This document shows, piece after piece, positions 32,844 through 43,908 of a stretch of DNA of 64,000 bases. The notes below the pieces were generated by a model, which was not told the origin of the DNA, searched no databases, and saw nothing but the letters and a program-made list of their open reading frames with translations. The DNA is from Bryum argenteum (lineage: Eukaryota > Streptophyta > Bryopsida > Bryales > Bryaceae), in NCBI GenBank assembly GCA_037043015.1, contig CM073322.1, forward strand, positions 20,798,364 to 20,862,363, read 5' to 3'. The stretch's first letter is position 1. Every line of letters starts with the position of its first letter. The position numbers were made by a program, and so were the translations under genes.

Positions 32844-34613
32844 GTCACATTCTAGTTGTGCATCAGAATGTACTGAAACTGTATCGCTGAGCATATTATC
32901 AATCTCATTATCTCCCACTGATAATTGCTCACAATCTGTATGACTCCCACTGATCTCACGTCCACGGCCAACAGGAGCATAGTCTTCGTGCCTATCAGGT
33001 ATAGACTCCAAAGTATCATGAGTTGAATTGACAACTTGGATGCTATCAGCAGGTGATCTCACGTCCACATTCAATTGCTCTGCTTCGAGAGGTAATTGTT
33101 CAGCCACTGCTCCAAATAAATGATCACTCAGAGTAATTGTCGATTCAGTCTCTTCTTCTGTAATATGCGTGAGATCAATACTTGCCCCTTCATCAAACAC
33201 AACGTCGCTGCTTTCTCGAACCTTGTTCGTTTGTGGTTCCCAGAGTCGATAGGCTTTACTGCTGTTGCTATATCCAACAAGAATTGTCTCTTTGCTTTTG
33301 GGGTCCAATTTACTCCTCACACCATCTCGGACAAACAAATATGCTTTGCATCCAAAATTACGATAGTGATCCACTGATGGTTTCATGCCAAAGATTCGTT
33401 CAAATGGCGTTTTATCTTTGCACCGTGAGTTGACTGTCCTGTTCAGAACATGCACTGCCCAATTAACTGCCTCCGCCCATAAACGCAGGGGTAGACCTTT
33501 TGCATGAAGCATACTTCTCATTGCTTCTACCATCATGCGATTATCTCTTTCTATGAAACCGTTCTGCTGTGGAGTGTAAGGTGCACTTGTCTGTCGTGCA
33601 ATCTTTTGCTCAAGCAAAAATGTTTCAAAGTCACTGCTCATGAATTCTCCTCCTCTGTCGCTTCTGAACTTCATTAGCTTATTTCCAGTGTCACGTTCAA
33701 TGATTAAAACCAGATGTCGAAAATACTGCAATGCCTCCGACTTCTTCTTGAGAAAGTAAACGTATCGATACCCTGTGCAATCATCTTTGAAAAGCAAAAA
33801 ATACCGAGCACCTCCAATAGACTTCTGTCCAGCATCGCAAATATCTCCATGCACAAGTTCACCGGGAATCTGCGATCGGATCTTGTCTGGATAAACAGTG
33901 TAAGACTTCTGATGTTGTTTTCCCAACATACAGCCAGAGCACACCTTGTCTTTGTGATCCTTCGCATCAGAGACTTCAAAGTGCCTCAAACAGTCAGCAT
34001 CCTTCATCGACTTGATAGTTGCTTCATTTATGTGCGCCATCCTCGCATGCCAAACTTTCAATGGTATTTTCTGGATTGTCTTGACCTCTGTGTGAACATT
34101 GTTCACATAAGACTGCACAACTGGATCAACGTGTATCATAAGCGAATAAAGTTTCCCAGACCGCTTGCCTTCCATAACAACTTTTCCATTGTCTGCATCA
34201 GTCCTCAATTCGCACCTGTCTCTAGTGCTGAAAAACGCTAAACCATTCTCAGTTGCTTGACCAATGGAAAATAGATTACGTTTCAGCTCTGGAATATGCA
34301 ATACTCCCTTAAGTACACCAGTTTTCTGTACTCCTTTCACCATTCGTTTAATGTAGATTTCACCTTTACCATAATCAGGTAGGTTACGATCATCTGCTAC
34401 CATGACCGAATGAATACCAGGTTCAATCGGTGAATATGTAGAAAACCAGTCCCTGCGATCTGTCATGTGCTCCGATGCCCCACTATCTGCATACCAAGTA
34501 TTGTTTTCACACTTTGCAATTAATGCATGTGATGTTATCATGAAAGCACAACATTCATCATCATCATCCTCGGAGCTTGAGTATGAAATCTTCAGATTAG
34601 TAACGTCTTCCAC
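32844..34613 (-). pseudogene. Ty1-copia protease and integrase (5' half of pol)
   Basis: A 590-codon open frame reads, in order, the aspartic protease active site YADSGASEH (about residue 42), the GAG-pre-integrase zinc motif (HARMAHINE ... CSGCMLGK), and the integrase core with Asp in HGDICDAG, Asp in FRSDRGGEF and Glu in IERDNRM. This part looks intact. It ends at 32838 where the large DNA transposon starts. The continuation of the polyprotein is at 6115-4352. Domain order and the split by insertion are seen directly. Confidence 0.95.
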
Positions 34614-34669
34614 GATATTGGCTCACCTTTCTGCAGATTACCACCTCTCTGCAGAGTAGTCTTGATCGG

Positions 34670-35465
34670 TTCAGGACAATCAATTCACCAATGACCCTTG
34701 CGTTTGTAGTTAAAGCACTTCGTTCTCAGCTTCAATTCACGTATGTACTCTTCATCACGCTCCTTTTGATGTACTCTGTTCATCTTGCCCGATGAAGACG
34801 ATTGCGCATGAAAACGAGAATTCCTGGTGAAGAATGCTGAATCCTCGGTGTTAGATTCACCGCCTTGCATCTTCAGCAGCAACCCATGTCGAAACAACCT
34901 TGAAGATAAATTTTCCATATAAAGATCCATTATTAGTTTCCACATTCGCCCAGGCAGATAGCACACTATTGTATGAAGGAGGTAGGCTACCAACTATCTT
35001 GTTCATGATTGACCGATCGCTGACTTGCTCCCCTAAATCACGCAAAGTTTGAGCCATCTCACAGAGTTTATCAATGTGATGATTGATTGTGTCACCCTTC
35101 CGCATCTTGTAATCAAAGAACTCTGTCTGTAGGATAAGAATATTCTCCTCTGTCTTCTGCTGATGAACGGCACAAAGCTTCCTCCACATCGCGCAGCTGA
35201 TGTCTTCTGTTGTGTCAACGTTTCCATAGCTCGCATGGAGAGTGCTTCGTACAAAATCATCTGAGCCTGTTCATCTTTCTCGATCCACTCATCGATCTGA
35301 TGCGGTGTTGCTCCGTCACATTGCTTTGGACAAGGAATTGAGCCGTCTACAATTCCCTTAAGCTTCTTGACTTTGAAAATAATCTCCATCCCGTATTTCC
35401 ATACCGGGAAATCTTCCTCCAATGTCGAACACCTTCACGTGTGTCTTCTCACTCTTAGAATCCAT
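34670..35465 (-). pseudogene. Ty1-copia gag, frameshifted
   Basis: Starting from the ATG at 35465, the frame shifts after about 13 codons. It continues as a UBN2-type copia gag (LEEDFPVWKYGMEIIFKVK ... FFDYKMRKGDTINHHIDKL ... LPPSYNSVLSAW), with another shift near 35190. The C-terminal zinc knuckle is broken: CFNYKRKGHW has Tyr instead of the second Cys, and a TGA follows before the fourth Cys. It lies between the primer-binding site and protease. Confidence 0.9.
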
Positions 35466-35717
35466 CTTGATCCACCACGTTTCCGCTGCTTGTGTTATTC
35501 TCCACCACGCTTCCGCAGGCAATTGTTCTTCTCCGTTAAACTATCATTAACTACAATATATGATTCTTGGAAAAACCCTAGCAGATCAAGAAAAATCTCT
35601 CTCGACTCTAGCTTCCTTATGTATTCACAAACTAATTCTTAAACCTGTACTCTCGGCTGATATGCTTCGAATGCTCCAGTACTCTGATCACTTCAAACCG
35701 CGCAGCTTCAAGCGTTT

Positions 35718-35732
35718 GGTGGGCCCATAACC
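35718..35732 (-). promoter_or_regulatory. Primer-binding site matching initiator tRNA-Met anticodon arm
   Basis: Directly downstream of the 5' LTR the minus strand reads TGGTTATGGGCCCACC. Its complement GGTGGGCCCATAACC corresponds to the anticodon stem-loop of plant initiator tRNA-Met (anticodon CAT), not to the tRNA 3' end. Copia-type elements such as Drosophila copia are known to prime from a 5' half of this tRNA. Confidence 0.75.
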
Positions 35733-36034
35733 AGAGAAATAACTCGAAGTAAAACAGAGTAATGTGTACATACACACACACATATCATCGGAAACAGAAG
35801 CTTGATGTATTTATAAAAGGTTTGCTAATACACTGTGCATAAATAGCACTCCCTGATCTTCTTGCTCATACAGTACACCTTCGATTAGCTGCTCCCATGC
35901 ACTATCTACACCGGTGACTCGTAACAACAAAGACGAAACTAAACTACAGAGAAACAATGCTAAATGCAGCCATGGCAACGAGATGAAACCCCAGTCAACA
36001 GAGAAGAGTAACGAATGTTTCTATTCATCCAACA
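35733..36034 (-). repeat. 5' LTR of the copia element (302 bp)
   Basis: Pairs with 3946-4247. In element orientation it begins TGTTGG. A TATTTATAAAAGG-like motif (about 35810-35820, minus-strand TTTATAAATACA) can serve as the promoter. Confidence 0.9.
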
Positions 36035-36179
36035 GAACAATTTCTTCAGCAAAAGTGCTTCCTGAACAAATTTCTCTAGGAAGTACACTTTCTTGCAAGC
36101 AACAGAATGCATTAGCGATTTTATACGGTTACTTACATTAATTCATACGGTGGATCACTTCAACAGAACCATGCTGGAG

Positions 36180-37470
36180 CTGATCTTTTGCCGTCTGCAG
36201 CGAGTTGAGTGACCGTCTTAACTTGCTCAAATTTGCTCCGAGGCCCCCTTATCGATGCTGAACTGAAGCCCTTGGATCGCATTCTCCAAACTCAACATCT
36301 AAATCGATGCATGCACATGATAACATTGGGATTGCACAGGCTCTTGCATCTCGAAGTTTTGGCGTATATATAGAGCTCAGAATCACCCAGTAAAGATCAG
36401 ATGAAGAAATCAGATTGTCAGTACATGATTCATCGAGAAGCTTCTTATATATCATCTAGCTCGTAAAAATGCTTAAAGAAAAGTGTTACTTGTGAGGCAG
36501 ATTGTGTGTAAGTGTTACCGTGCGGGATGGCTAACGTCTGATCCCGAGGTTGAGGATTGTCGTTTTGAAAAGACCGTGTGAGATACCAAGCTCCGTGACA
36601 AGTTTGTCTCCGCCAATGTTTGAAGAAGCGTGACAAATTTGGTACATTCATACAAATTTGGTACATTCATACGAATCGATATTCCCCACTGGTACATATT
36701 GAAAAGAAAGGACAATCATCATGACGCTGAAATGTAAATTAAATAAACTGAAAACTAGTAAGAAACAAAGAATGTAGATGCATGTACAAGGCTGAAATCA
36801 CTCACTTTATTGGTTATCAGAATCTTGGCGTTGTTGGTGTCATGGGCAGCCGTGTTTCCAATAGCAGCAACTTGATATTACCATTGCGATTAGCGAAAGT
36901 ACCAATGCCCAACGCATGAGGAGTCTTGTTTCCTTTGTGGATGACCGGTGTTGGTGTTCGTGCTTGTGTGATATTGCTCGATTCCAACACATCCACGAGG
37001 CATGATTTGTTACCTATGTGTTGTAGCACCTGTCCGAGAGTGCCTTCTTCTATATCTTTGGGGTCGCTTCCATCACCTTTGACCCTCTGAAGGCCAAGTA
37101 TACTAATATCGTCCGCGATGAAGCCAACCCACCGAGCAATACCCTAGAACTCCCCCATATATATTAATAGGACTACAATTTCAAACCAAGGTAGGGAAAT
37201 GACAAAATACTTTCATCAATACCCTAGAACTCCCCTACATATGTTAATAGGACTACAATTTCAAACCAACGTAGGGAGATGACAAAATACTTTCAAAGTA
37301 TTACAAGAATTAATACTAGTAAGAATATACCTCAAGCTCAACAATGAATTCTGTGCAGGTTCGGATGTGTGCCGTATGCCGACCCATTCAAACTCTCCAA
37401 TTTTGTACCTTGAATATCTTCTTGGTACGTAGAGAGTTTTCCAACGGAACAGGGAACTCTGCACTCTTAT
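36180..37470 (-). pseudogene. Exon-like pieces of an unrecognised gene beside the copia
   Basis: On the minus strand an open stretch of over 100 codons runs from about 37143 to 36817 (ARWVGFIADDISILGLQR ... EEGTLGQVLQHIGNK ... TPTPVIHKGNKTPHALGIGTF). Further open pieces lie at about 37465-37320 (SSLFRWKTLYVPRRYS) and 36720-36250, broken by stops and frame changes. Composition and borders with AG/GT suggest exons. All are on the same strand as the basic/acidic tail at 3400-3750 across the copia, so they may be one interrupted gene. I cannot assign a family. Confidence 0.4.
37138..37297. repeat. Two tandem copies of an 80-bp unit
   Basis: The unit beginning aataccctagaactcccc is duplicated head to tail with about five differences. 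It lies in an intron-like gap between exon-like pieces. Confidence 0.9.
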
Positions 37471-37599
37471 ATCCCATTACGCCAAGAAACTAAAAATATC
37501 CTCTTACGCTTCAAGAGTTCCGCTGAATGTCACCTAAAGAAAACAAGATGATACAAATAATATATATTAGACAAGAAAAGCAAGGAAAGGGGTAATTAG

Positions 37600-38460
37600 G
37601 CTCGTGTCAACCTTACAAGTCTCAGCTACTCCAAGCTAGGCGAAACGAATGCACATGTTTCCAAATAAAAAATAAAGAAGAAGAAAAGAGCAAACTCCCA
37701 ACCTTATGGGCGTCAACTATAAGCACTGCCCCTAGCGCGAACAAGGGAACATATCGAGGAAAAGAGAGGAAAATGGCAAAAGGTGATGAAGTTGCTTTGA
37801 CTAGCGTCTAGAGGAAAGGGAAGGAAGAAAATGGGCAAAAAAGTTGCTCCTAACCTAGTTTGCTTGGCTACGTGCTTTACATAACTGCTCAAATAAAAAG
37901 GCATGTGTGGGAGGAAAGGGAATAAAAAAATGGGCGGCAAATGAGTGTCTACTATTTGCGCCTCGGTTAGCTCGTACAAAAACGCATATGCATATGCAAG
38001 AGAAAAAGGAAACAAGGAAACGCTGCCAACGCATGTGTAGGAGGAAAGGGGAAGAAGAAAAGGGGCGGAATGTCATTTCTTACCCTACGATTGTCGACTA
38101 TTTGCGCCTCGCATATCTCGAACTAAAACGCTTTTTCATAAGAAAATGAAAAGGGAGAAAGTGACCGAGCCTTATCAGCTTTAACTAGCTGTAGCTCGCT
38201 ACCTATTGGAACAATTGTGATTGTGCACGAGAAAAGAGAATAAAGATAGGGGCTGCAAAGTTACTTCCAACCTTATAGGAATCGATTATTCGCACCTCTG
38301 CGTAATTGGAACAAAAATGCACGTGTATGTGGAAATGGAAACAAATAAAAAAAATGACAATCAAGTCACTCCCAAACTTATGAGCATTTGCTATTTAGTC
38401 GAACGAAAGTGCATGTGCACAAAATCTTCTAAACAAACAAGATGCCTTGATGGAGATGAT
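37600..38460. repeat. Degenerate ~120-bp tandem repeats
   Basis: Successive units share the pattern gcatgtg...aggaaaggg.a..aaaaggggc...aagt..ctcc.aaccttatgg...ctatttgcgcct.gctagctcg.ac.aaaa. Five to seven diverged units are visible. The small frames in it are by-products of the repeat. Confidence 0.6.
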
Positions 38461-38713
38461 TAAATTTCCATATTAACATGTGTAGAGTGAATGCCGTATT
38501 GGACACGACAAAAAAGATTGTATACATTTTAACATATGTCAAATTAGTATACGCTCATATTGGCTCAAATATTTGAATCACTTTGAGAATACCAAGTGGA
38601 CATTTTTGTCGAGAATGTCATTTTGAAATCCAAAGTCATTAAGAAGCCATTCTAAGTGCTCCACTCAACAAAATTGCCCTTCGTATAATAAGAAGATGCA
38701 AACAATTTAGACT

Positions 38714-39235
38714 CAAGATAGATAGATAGATAGAAACTCCGGTTCTTTCTAAGGGGCCGGCGTGAATGAAGTGTCCGTTCGTAATGCTAATATCCGGATG
38801 GCCACCGGACAAGGGGAAATTAGAACAATACTACTTCCCCCTCTCGAGGGTGGACACTATAACTAACGCTAGTTTCTAGTCTAGTTACTAGTGCCTTGAA
38901 GATACTTGACATAGTATCCCCAAAAGGCTTTGAGATACCCATACAACAAGGTCCAAGGACCTCCCACAATAGTTGGGTGGACTATAGTGGTGAGCACCAC
39001 GCCGGCATGGGGAATAGAACCCACGACCATGGTTGTCATATCAGACAAATTACTATTCATTTCATGTCCTACAGGGTGAGTTACTATTCATCACATGTAC
39101 TTGAAAGGTACATTTGATAAATGGTAACTCGTCCTATAGGACATGAAATGAATAGTAATTTGTCCAATATGACAACCATGCCCACGACCTCCTCAATGGG
39201 GGCCTAAGCCCTAACCACCAAGCCAAGGCTTGTGG
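38714..39235 (-). mobile_element. tRNA-derived SINE (minus strand), interrupted by a MITE
   Basis: Read on the minus strand, a pol III A box (TGGCTTGGTGG, 39217-39227) and B box (GGTTCTATTCC, 39011-39021) lie about 35 bp apart once the inserted MITE is removed. This is normal tRNA-SINE spacing. The body runs left to a (TATC)n tail at 38714-38735. Family membership is not certain. Confidence 0.6.
39028..39180. mobile_element. 153-bp hAT-type MITE with 8-bp target duplication
   Basis: Ends are CATGGTTGTCATAT and its inverse, with inverted repeats extending over about 45 bp. The flanking octamer CCCACGAC occurs at 39020-39027 and 39181-39188. The GGTTGTC core resembles the ends of the 18-kb hAT element. 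Confidence 0.92.
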
Positions 39236-39472
39236 TGCCTTTTTTTTTTGGTGCCCTCTACAGGTCCCAAACCTGTGACCTTCACGTTATCAGCATTTTA
39301 GACTCAATAGTATAATCAACTTAACTAAGAATAAGATAAAACTTTGTCACACAAGATTCCTATATTAGACATATCAAAGGAGGAAACCAAAATATGATCA
39401 GTCTTATAGATCCAATTAATATTGAACGGAATTAGTTAAGTGATGTTTTCTGCTTTAATTTCAACAATCAAT

Positions 39473-39721
39473 TTAACCCCTAAAGGTTCTTGATGCAAAA
39501 TTGTAAAAATGGACATTCCCTTACTTCAGGCCTAAAAACTCTCAATCTAAGAATTATTTGGTAGATCCAACCGTAGGATCTTGAAGTTAACTTAACCTTC
39601 TACTCACTTGCCAAAATTGAACCGTTGATTCTTCTTCATTTGTGAGATTATAATGGTCAAATTTGGCTGAATTTTGGACTCCGAAAAGCAGTTTCCGCTT
39701 TCCTGGACCTTTAGGGGTTAA
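39473..39721. mobile_element. 249-bp TTAACCC-type TIR element
   Basis: Inverted ends TTAACCCCTAAAGGT/ACCTTTAGGGGTTAA. Non-coding. Member of the family also seen at 45446, 48436 and 54979. Confidence 0.7.
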
Positions 39722-42700
39722 CTCCTTACATTATAAAAATAGGTCAATTGCGAAGCTTTAGTAAATGTCATATCTAAATTCGTAAAATATACAAACTATT
39801 TCACCAAGAAGCACAAGAAAAATGCACTTGGTAAACCGCAAGAGACACAGTGTGAATAAAAGCTCCACAACGCAATGGTTCTTCACCCCCGAAATTTTCT
39901 TGGTGTTTTCTTGGGAGCTTGAAACCTCAATATAACAATTTTCTACTTCTATGCATTTCTAGGGCTTGAACCAATTTATTTTTTTTCTTTTCTAAAACTT
40001 CTAACCGTACTTAAGATCTTGTACCACATACTACTTTTAGTTACTCTTTCAAAATTTGAGGGTTGGATGTTATTTTACCATTTAAGAGATCGTAACATTC
40101 AAAGTTTGTCTAGATTTCCCAACTTTTCTTCGACATTGTGAAGATTGGTTTTGAAATTTCACGGAGTGCCTTTGTAAAATTAACAGAATTCCTTGGTTAC
40201 TTTAGAATTTGAGTAATGATCTAGTAATGAACATATTTAGAAGAATTCTTTAAAAAAAAAATTACTTTTGACATTGCCCTCTTAGGACTTGAAACCTAAA
40301 ATTTCTACACGAAGGTTCAAGAATTCAAATTTAACGTTGTAAATATTACCACATACACTTTGCATTATATGGAGCACCTAGTTGTGAAGACCCTGTAACA
40401 ACACTTTGCTACCAAAATAGTTTTTTGGGCCCACAAAATACTACTTACCCTTTTTCCAACAAGTGAAAAACTCTTTATCCAACTTTGAACATTATGATCT
40501 CACAATTGGTAAGGAATTTGATTTTAATATTTGACACATATGCATAACAAGTTAAGTACAAGATTTTATGATTTACATACTCAAAAATACATCAAAAGTT
40601 TAAAATTTGCACCTTGCATTGGAAGAGGGCAATTTTGAGGGTTCTTTTGCACTTTCGAGGTCTTTCAATTTAAGGGGTTAATATTTAACAACTCTTCTAC
40701 TTAAACTTATGACATGTGGCTTTTATGTGGACAATGAGTTTCAAAATATGCACTCAACTCTACTCTATCTAATCTCTTTTAGAAGCTTAGAAGCTTTGCC
40801 AAACTATAAATATTCCATAAAAAACAATCAACATGAAGCAAAAGTTTAAAAAGTTGGCTATTATATGCAATATACAAAGCTCAATTAGGTGTGGAGCTTA
40901 ATTTTGTGAATCTTCAAACTAAAACATGGCAATATTTTTTTGGTATTGTGGCCATTGTATTGACTAATCAACTTTGAGTACTTGCATTTCATGAACAACC
41001 TTTTGAAGTGCCTAACATCATGAGTTTCAAGCATAGGCAAGAAGGATGATAGGGTTATCAAGAAATCACATTCTCAAATCCCATATTTCTTTGTTACTTT
41101 TTATTTTATTTATCTACTTATGTTTATAATTATTTGCTTTTTTATTCACTATGTGTTAAAGTGCAATCTAAAAGAAGAGTCCCCAAAGGGGCGATCTTTA
41201 TGTTGAACTTACCCAAATCATTATTTTTTTATTTTTTTATGATTCTTATTAAGTGGGTTTTTTGTGGATTTGTGTGTACCTTCGGTCATCGCACGTCCTT
41301 TCGATGATTTTGTAGACCTTTAATGATTGTAAGATAGATTAATAAGTGATAGGTAAATGTATTCTCCGACATAAATTTCAAGGGGTCCTTGTTTTTACTT
41401 TTAGGTGCGCCTACCTTAGATAGGATCAGTGTATTTCAGTGCTACGAGCATTTTTCGGAGCCCAAGGAGGGGATGGGTAAATGAGCATCCTAATTTTTTG
41501 ATGTATAGGCATTAAATGCCAAGGAGTAGGCTTCTACATGTAAATTGGGGTCGCTGACCTCAAATTTGAAATCAAAATTATCAAAAACGATTGTCGGGGG
41601 GTCCAAATGGAGAATTCCACAAAATTTGAAGAAAAAATCCTATTGGTTGATGGGGGCTCTGAGAAATGCTCGAAGCAGTGAAATACAGGGGGCCCCTTAG
41701 ATATTGTCCTGCTAGCATACATAATCGGATATGCAATAGGTATCAGTATGGAACTATCAATAGGAATCACTATGGATATGCAAATGGACCTATATCTTTA
41801 GATTCAACAATTGTTCTTTGCTCCCTTTTGATTTGTGGCTTTTATGTGGACAATGTATTTTCAAATATAGTGCATGTAAAATATTTGAGAAATCCATAAA
41901 TGAAATATTGCAATTGAGAGCTTACAAAGAGTACTTTCACTTTCAACTCTTTCACACATATAATTTTGTGAGTAAATTTAGCTTTTAGTAATGTATAGTT
42001 GTAAGTGACTACAACCATTGCGCAACGTCGATTGACTGCGTGTTTCATGTTTCTCTTCCAAACAACGTGATATGTCAACGATGTGATGACCGACGAAACC
42101 AAACTCCTACTTTTAAACGCTTCAGGGACAAGACTCTCTACATTTTTCTAAACAACGGTCACTTTTTTCCCAATGAACTCACTATACGACCAACTACCTT
42201 TGGCACCCCGCCAAAGAAATGCTCTAAACCCGTCAAAGGTAGTAGCCAGTAGTCAAAGCCCTGGCTACCCATCCAACTCCCACTTACACGCGTTGTTTAA
42301 TTTGAATCTTTGGGTACCGTCTCTTGTAAAACCTCACAACTTTTGGATTATTGGACTTCAATTACTTTTGAATTTTTGTTACAATGAAGTAGAAGACAAA
42401 ATATAGCAAGGTCTTTAGCTCTTGGGAAATGATGTTGACTCAAAGGGGTGTTATGTTTTAGCAACCCTCTTTTTTTGCTACATTTAGGAATGCCCTTAGA
42501 CAAAATTTTAGTGTTTTAGGCAATATCAATAAATCAATATATCAATGAATAAAGTAAAATGAAAAGATCACAATCATGAAGCAAGGATACGATATGCCAC
42601 CTAGGGTCGTCTAGGAATTCATCAAACACATATTATCCTCATTTAAAAGAATTTTCATTGGTATATATAAAGAAAGAAAACCTCAATCTAAAATAGATTG

Positions 42701-43217
42701 GGTCTTCCCAAAATTGTACAAATCATTAGGAATGAGCCATGTGTACTCCAACAAAACATAGAAAAGACCAACTCAACACTTTAAGGATAAGAATATAAAA
42801 TAATATTACATGCCGCCCAAGTAAGCAAACCTAAAATAGAATAATAATAATTATAATAAAGGGGGAGCCATACACAAAGCCATTAATTAACATTCATTTT
42901 TTATTCTTTTGGTGGTAAGTGGAAAATGCATAATGTTGGAAAGCAAGTGGATCTTTGCATGTTCTCAATTGCTCAGTGGTGAGTATATTTGTGAGTAGGA
43001 GTTATTACAATCCTTTTATGCCCTTTCTAATCCTAAACCACAAAATAAGAAAGGTTGTCTTTATTGCTTGCTTGCTTGCTCTTTACTGTTCACTCAATGC
43101 CACTTGAATTTAAAAGCTCTTGCACCAATTTGGAATGGAGTGGAGGAGCATCTTTGTGTGTGTTTTGTTGGTATCTTTAGTTTTGTTGATTGAATAAATG
43201 TTTGTATTAATTCTTGG
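39722..43217. other. AT-rich gene-free stretch
   Basis: No coding frames. A segment at about 40345-40380 (accacatacactttg...tatgg.gcacctagt) resembles 56107-56146, pointing to another diverged dispersed repeat. Nothing else stands out. Confidence 0.4.
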
Positions 43218-43908
43218 TAAGAGCATGCCCAGTCCGTACTCTGGGCCGGAGAGTGGAGCCTTGTTTGGAGTGTGAGGAAACCCATCCCATAAGGTAGACC
43301 ATGCTAAATCCGTGCATTTACGGACTACACTGCAATTGGAAAGTTGGAATATGTGAATCAATATTTTTCAATTATAAATACAAAAAAATGAAGAAGCTTC
43401 CATATTTTTTGATATTTTTAAGCACTTATAAAAATAAATAAAAAATTCAGAAGTGACATGTACCACATTACCTAAAAACATTCACATGCTCCATGTGCAC
43501 ACAAGGCACATTCTTCTACATGAAATCTAGAAAGTAGGCAAGAATCTAGAGTGGGTGGTTTAAGGAGATGCACGGATTTAGCATTGTCTACCTTAGACTG
43601 TCCATGTAACACATTCAAGAGGGTTGAGAGACAGGACATCATAACTCCAAGTTATCCCATGCCTTCATTCACCAATATTTTAGCATCCACATTAACCAAT
43701 GGAAGAATGCCATATGGCAGAGACTTTATTGGTATTAATTATTAAAACAATTTCTATTATAACCGGTGATTGGTGAGCAACTTTTTTCTCTGGCGTGTCT
43801 ATTGGCACCTGTCTTTCTCCTCTCCCTTGAAAATTATGGGATCGTGACACCAGCCGAGCGGCCATGCAGCCAAGTGGCCCACCGACCACAAGGTTGGGCA
43901 TGCTCTTA
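43218..43908. mobile_element. 691-bp TIR element with ends TAAGAGCATGCCCA
   Basis: TAAGAGCATGCCCA at 43218 is matched by its reverse complement at 43895-43908. Inside, a 28-bp inverted repeat (43290-43317 and 43568-43595, one mismatch) strengthens the fold-back structure. No coding frame, so non-autonomous. Confidence 0.65.

Larger units (their letters stand above)
3946..36034 (-). mobile_element. Ty1-copia LTR retrotransposon split by a 26.7-kb insertion
   Basis: On the minus strand the order is 5' LTR (35733-36034), primer-binding site, gag, protease-integrase, [insertion 6118-32835], reverse transcriptase-RNase H, 3' LTR (3946-4247). Without the insertion the element is about 5.4 kb, a normal copia length. 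LTR divergence of about 1% (three differences in 302 bp) makes it a fairly young insertion. The domain order, with integrase before reverse transcriptase, defines the copia superfamily. Both gag and pol carry indels, so it is not autonomous now. Confidence 0.93.

Noticed and set aside
32852-34241. Plus-strand frames opposite copia integrase
   Set aside because: Antisense shadows of the well-supported integrase frame.
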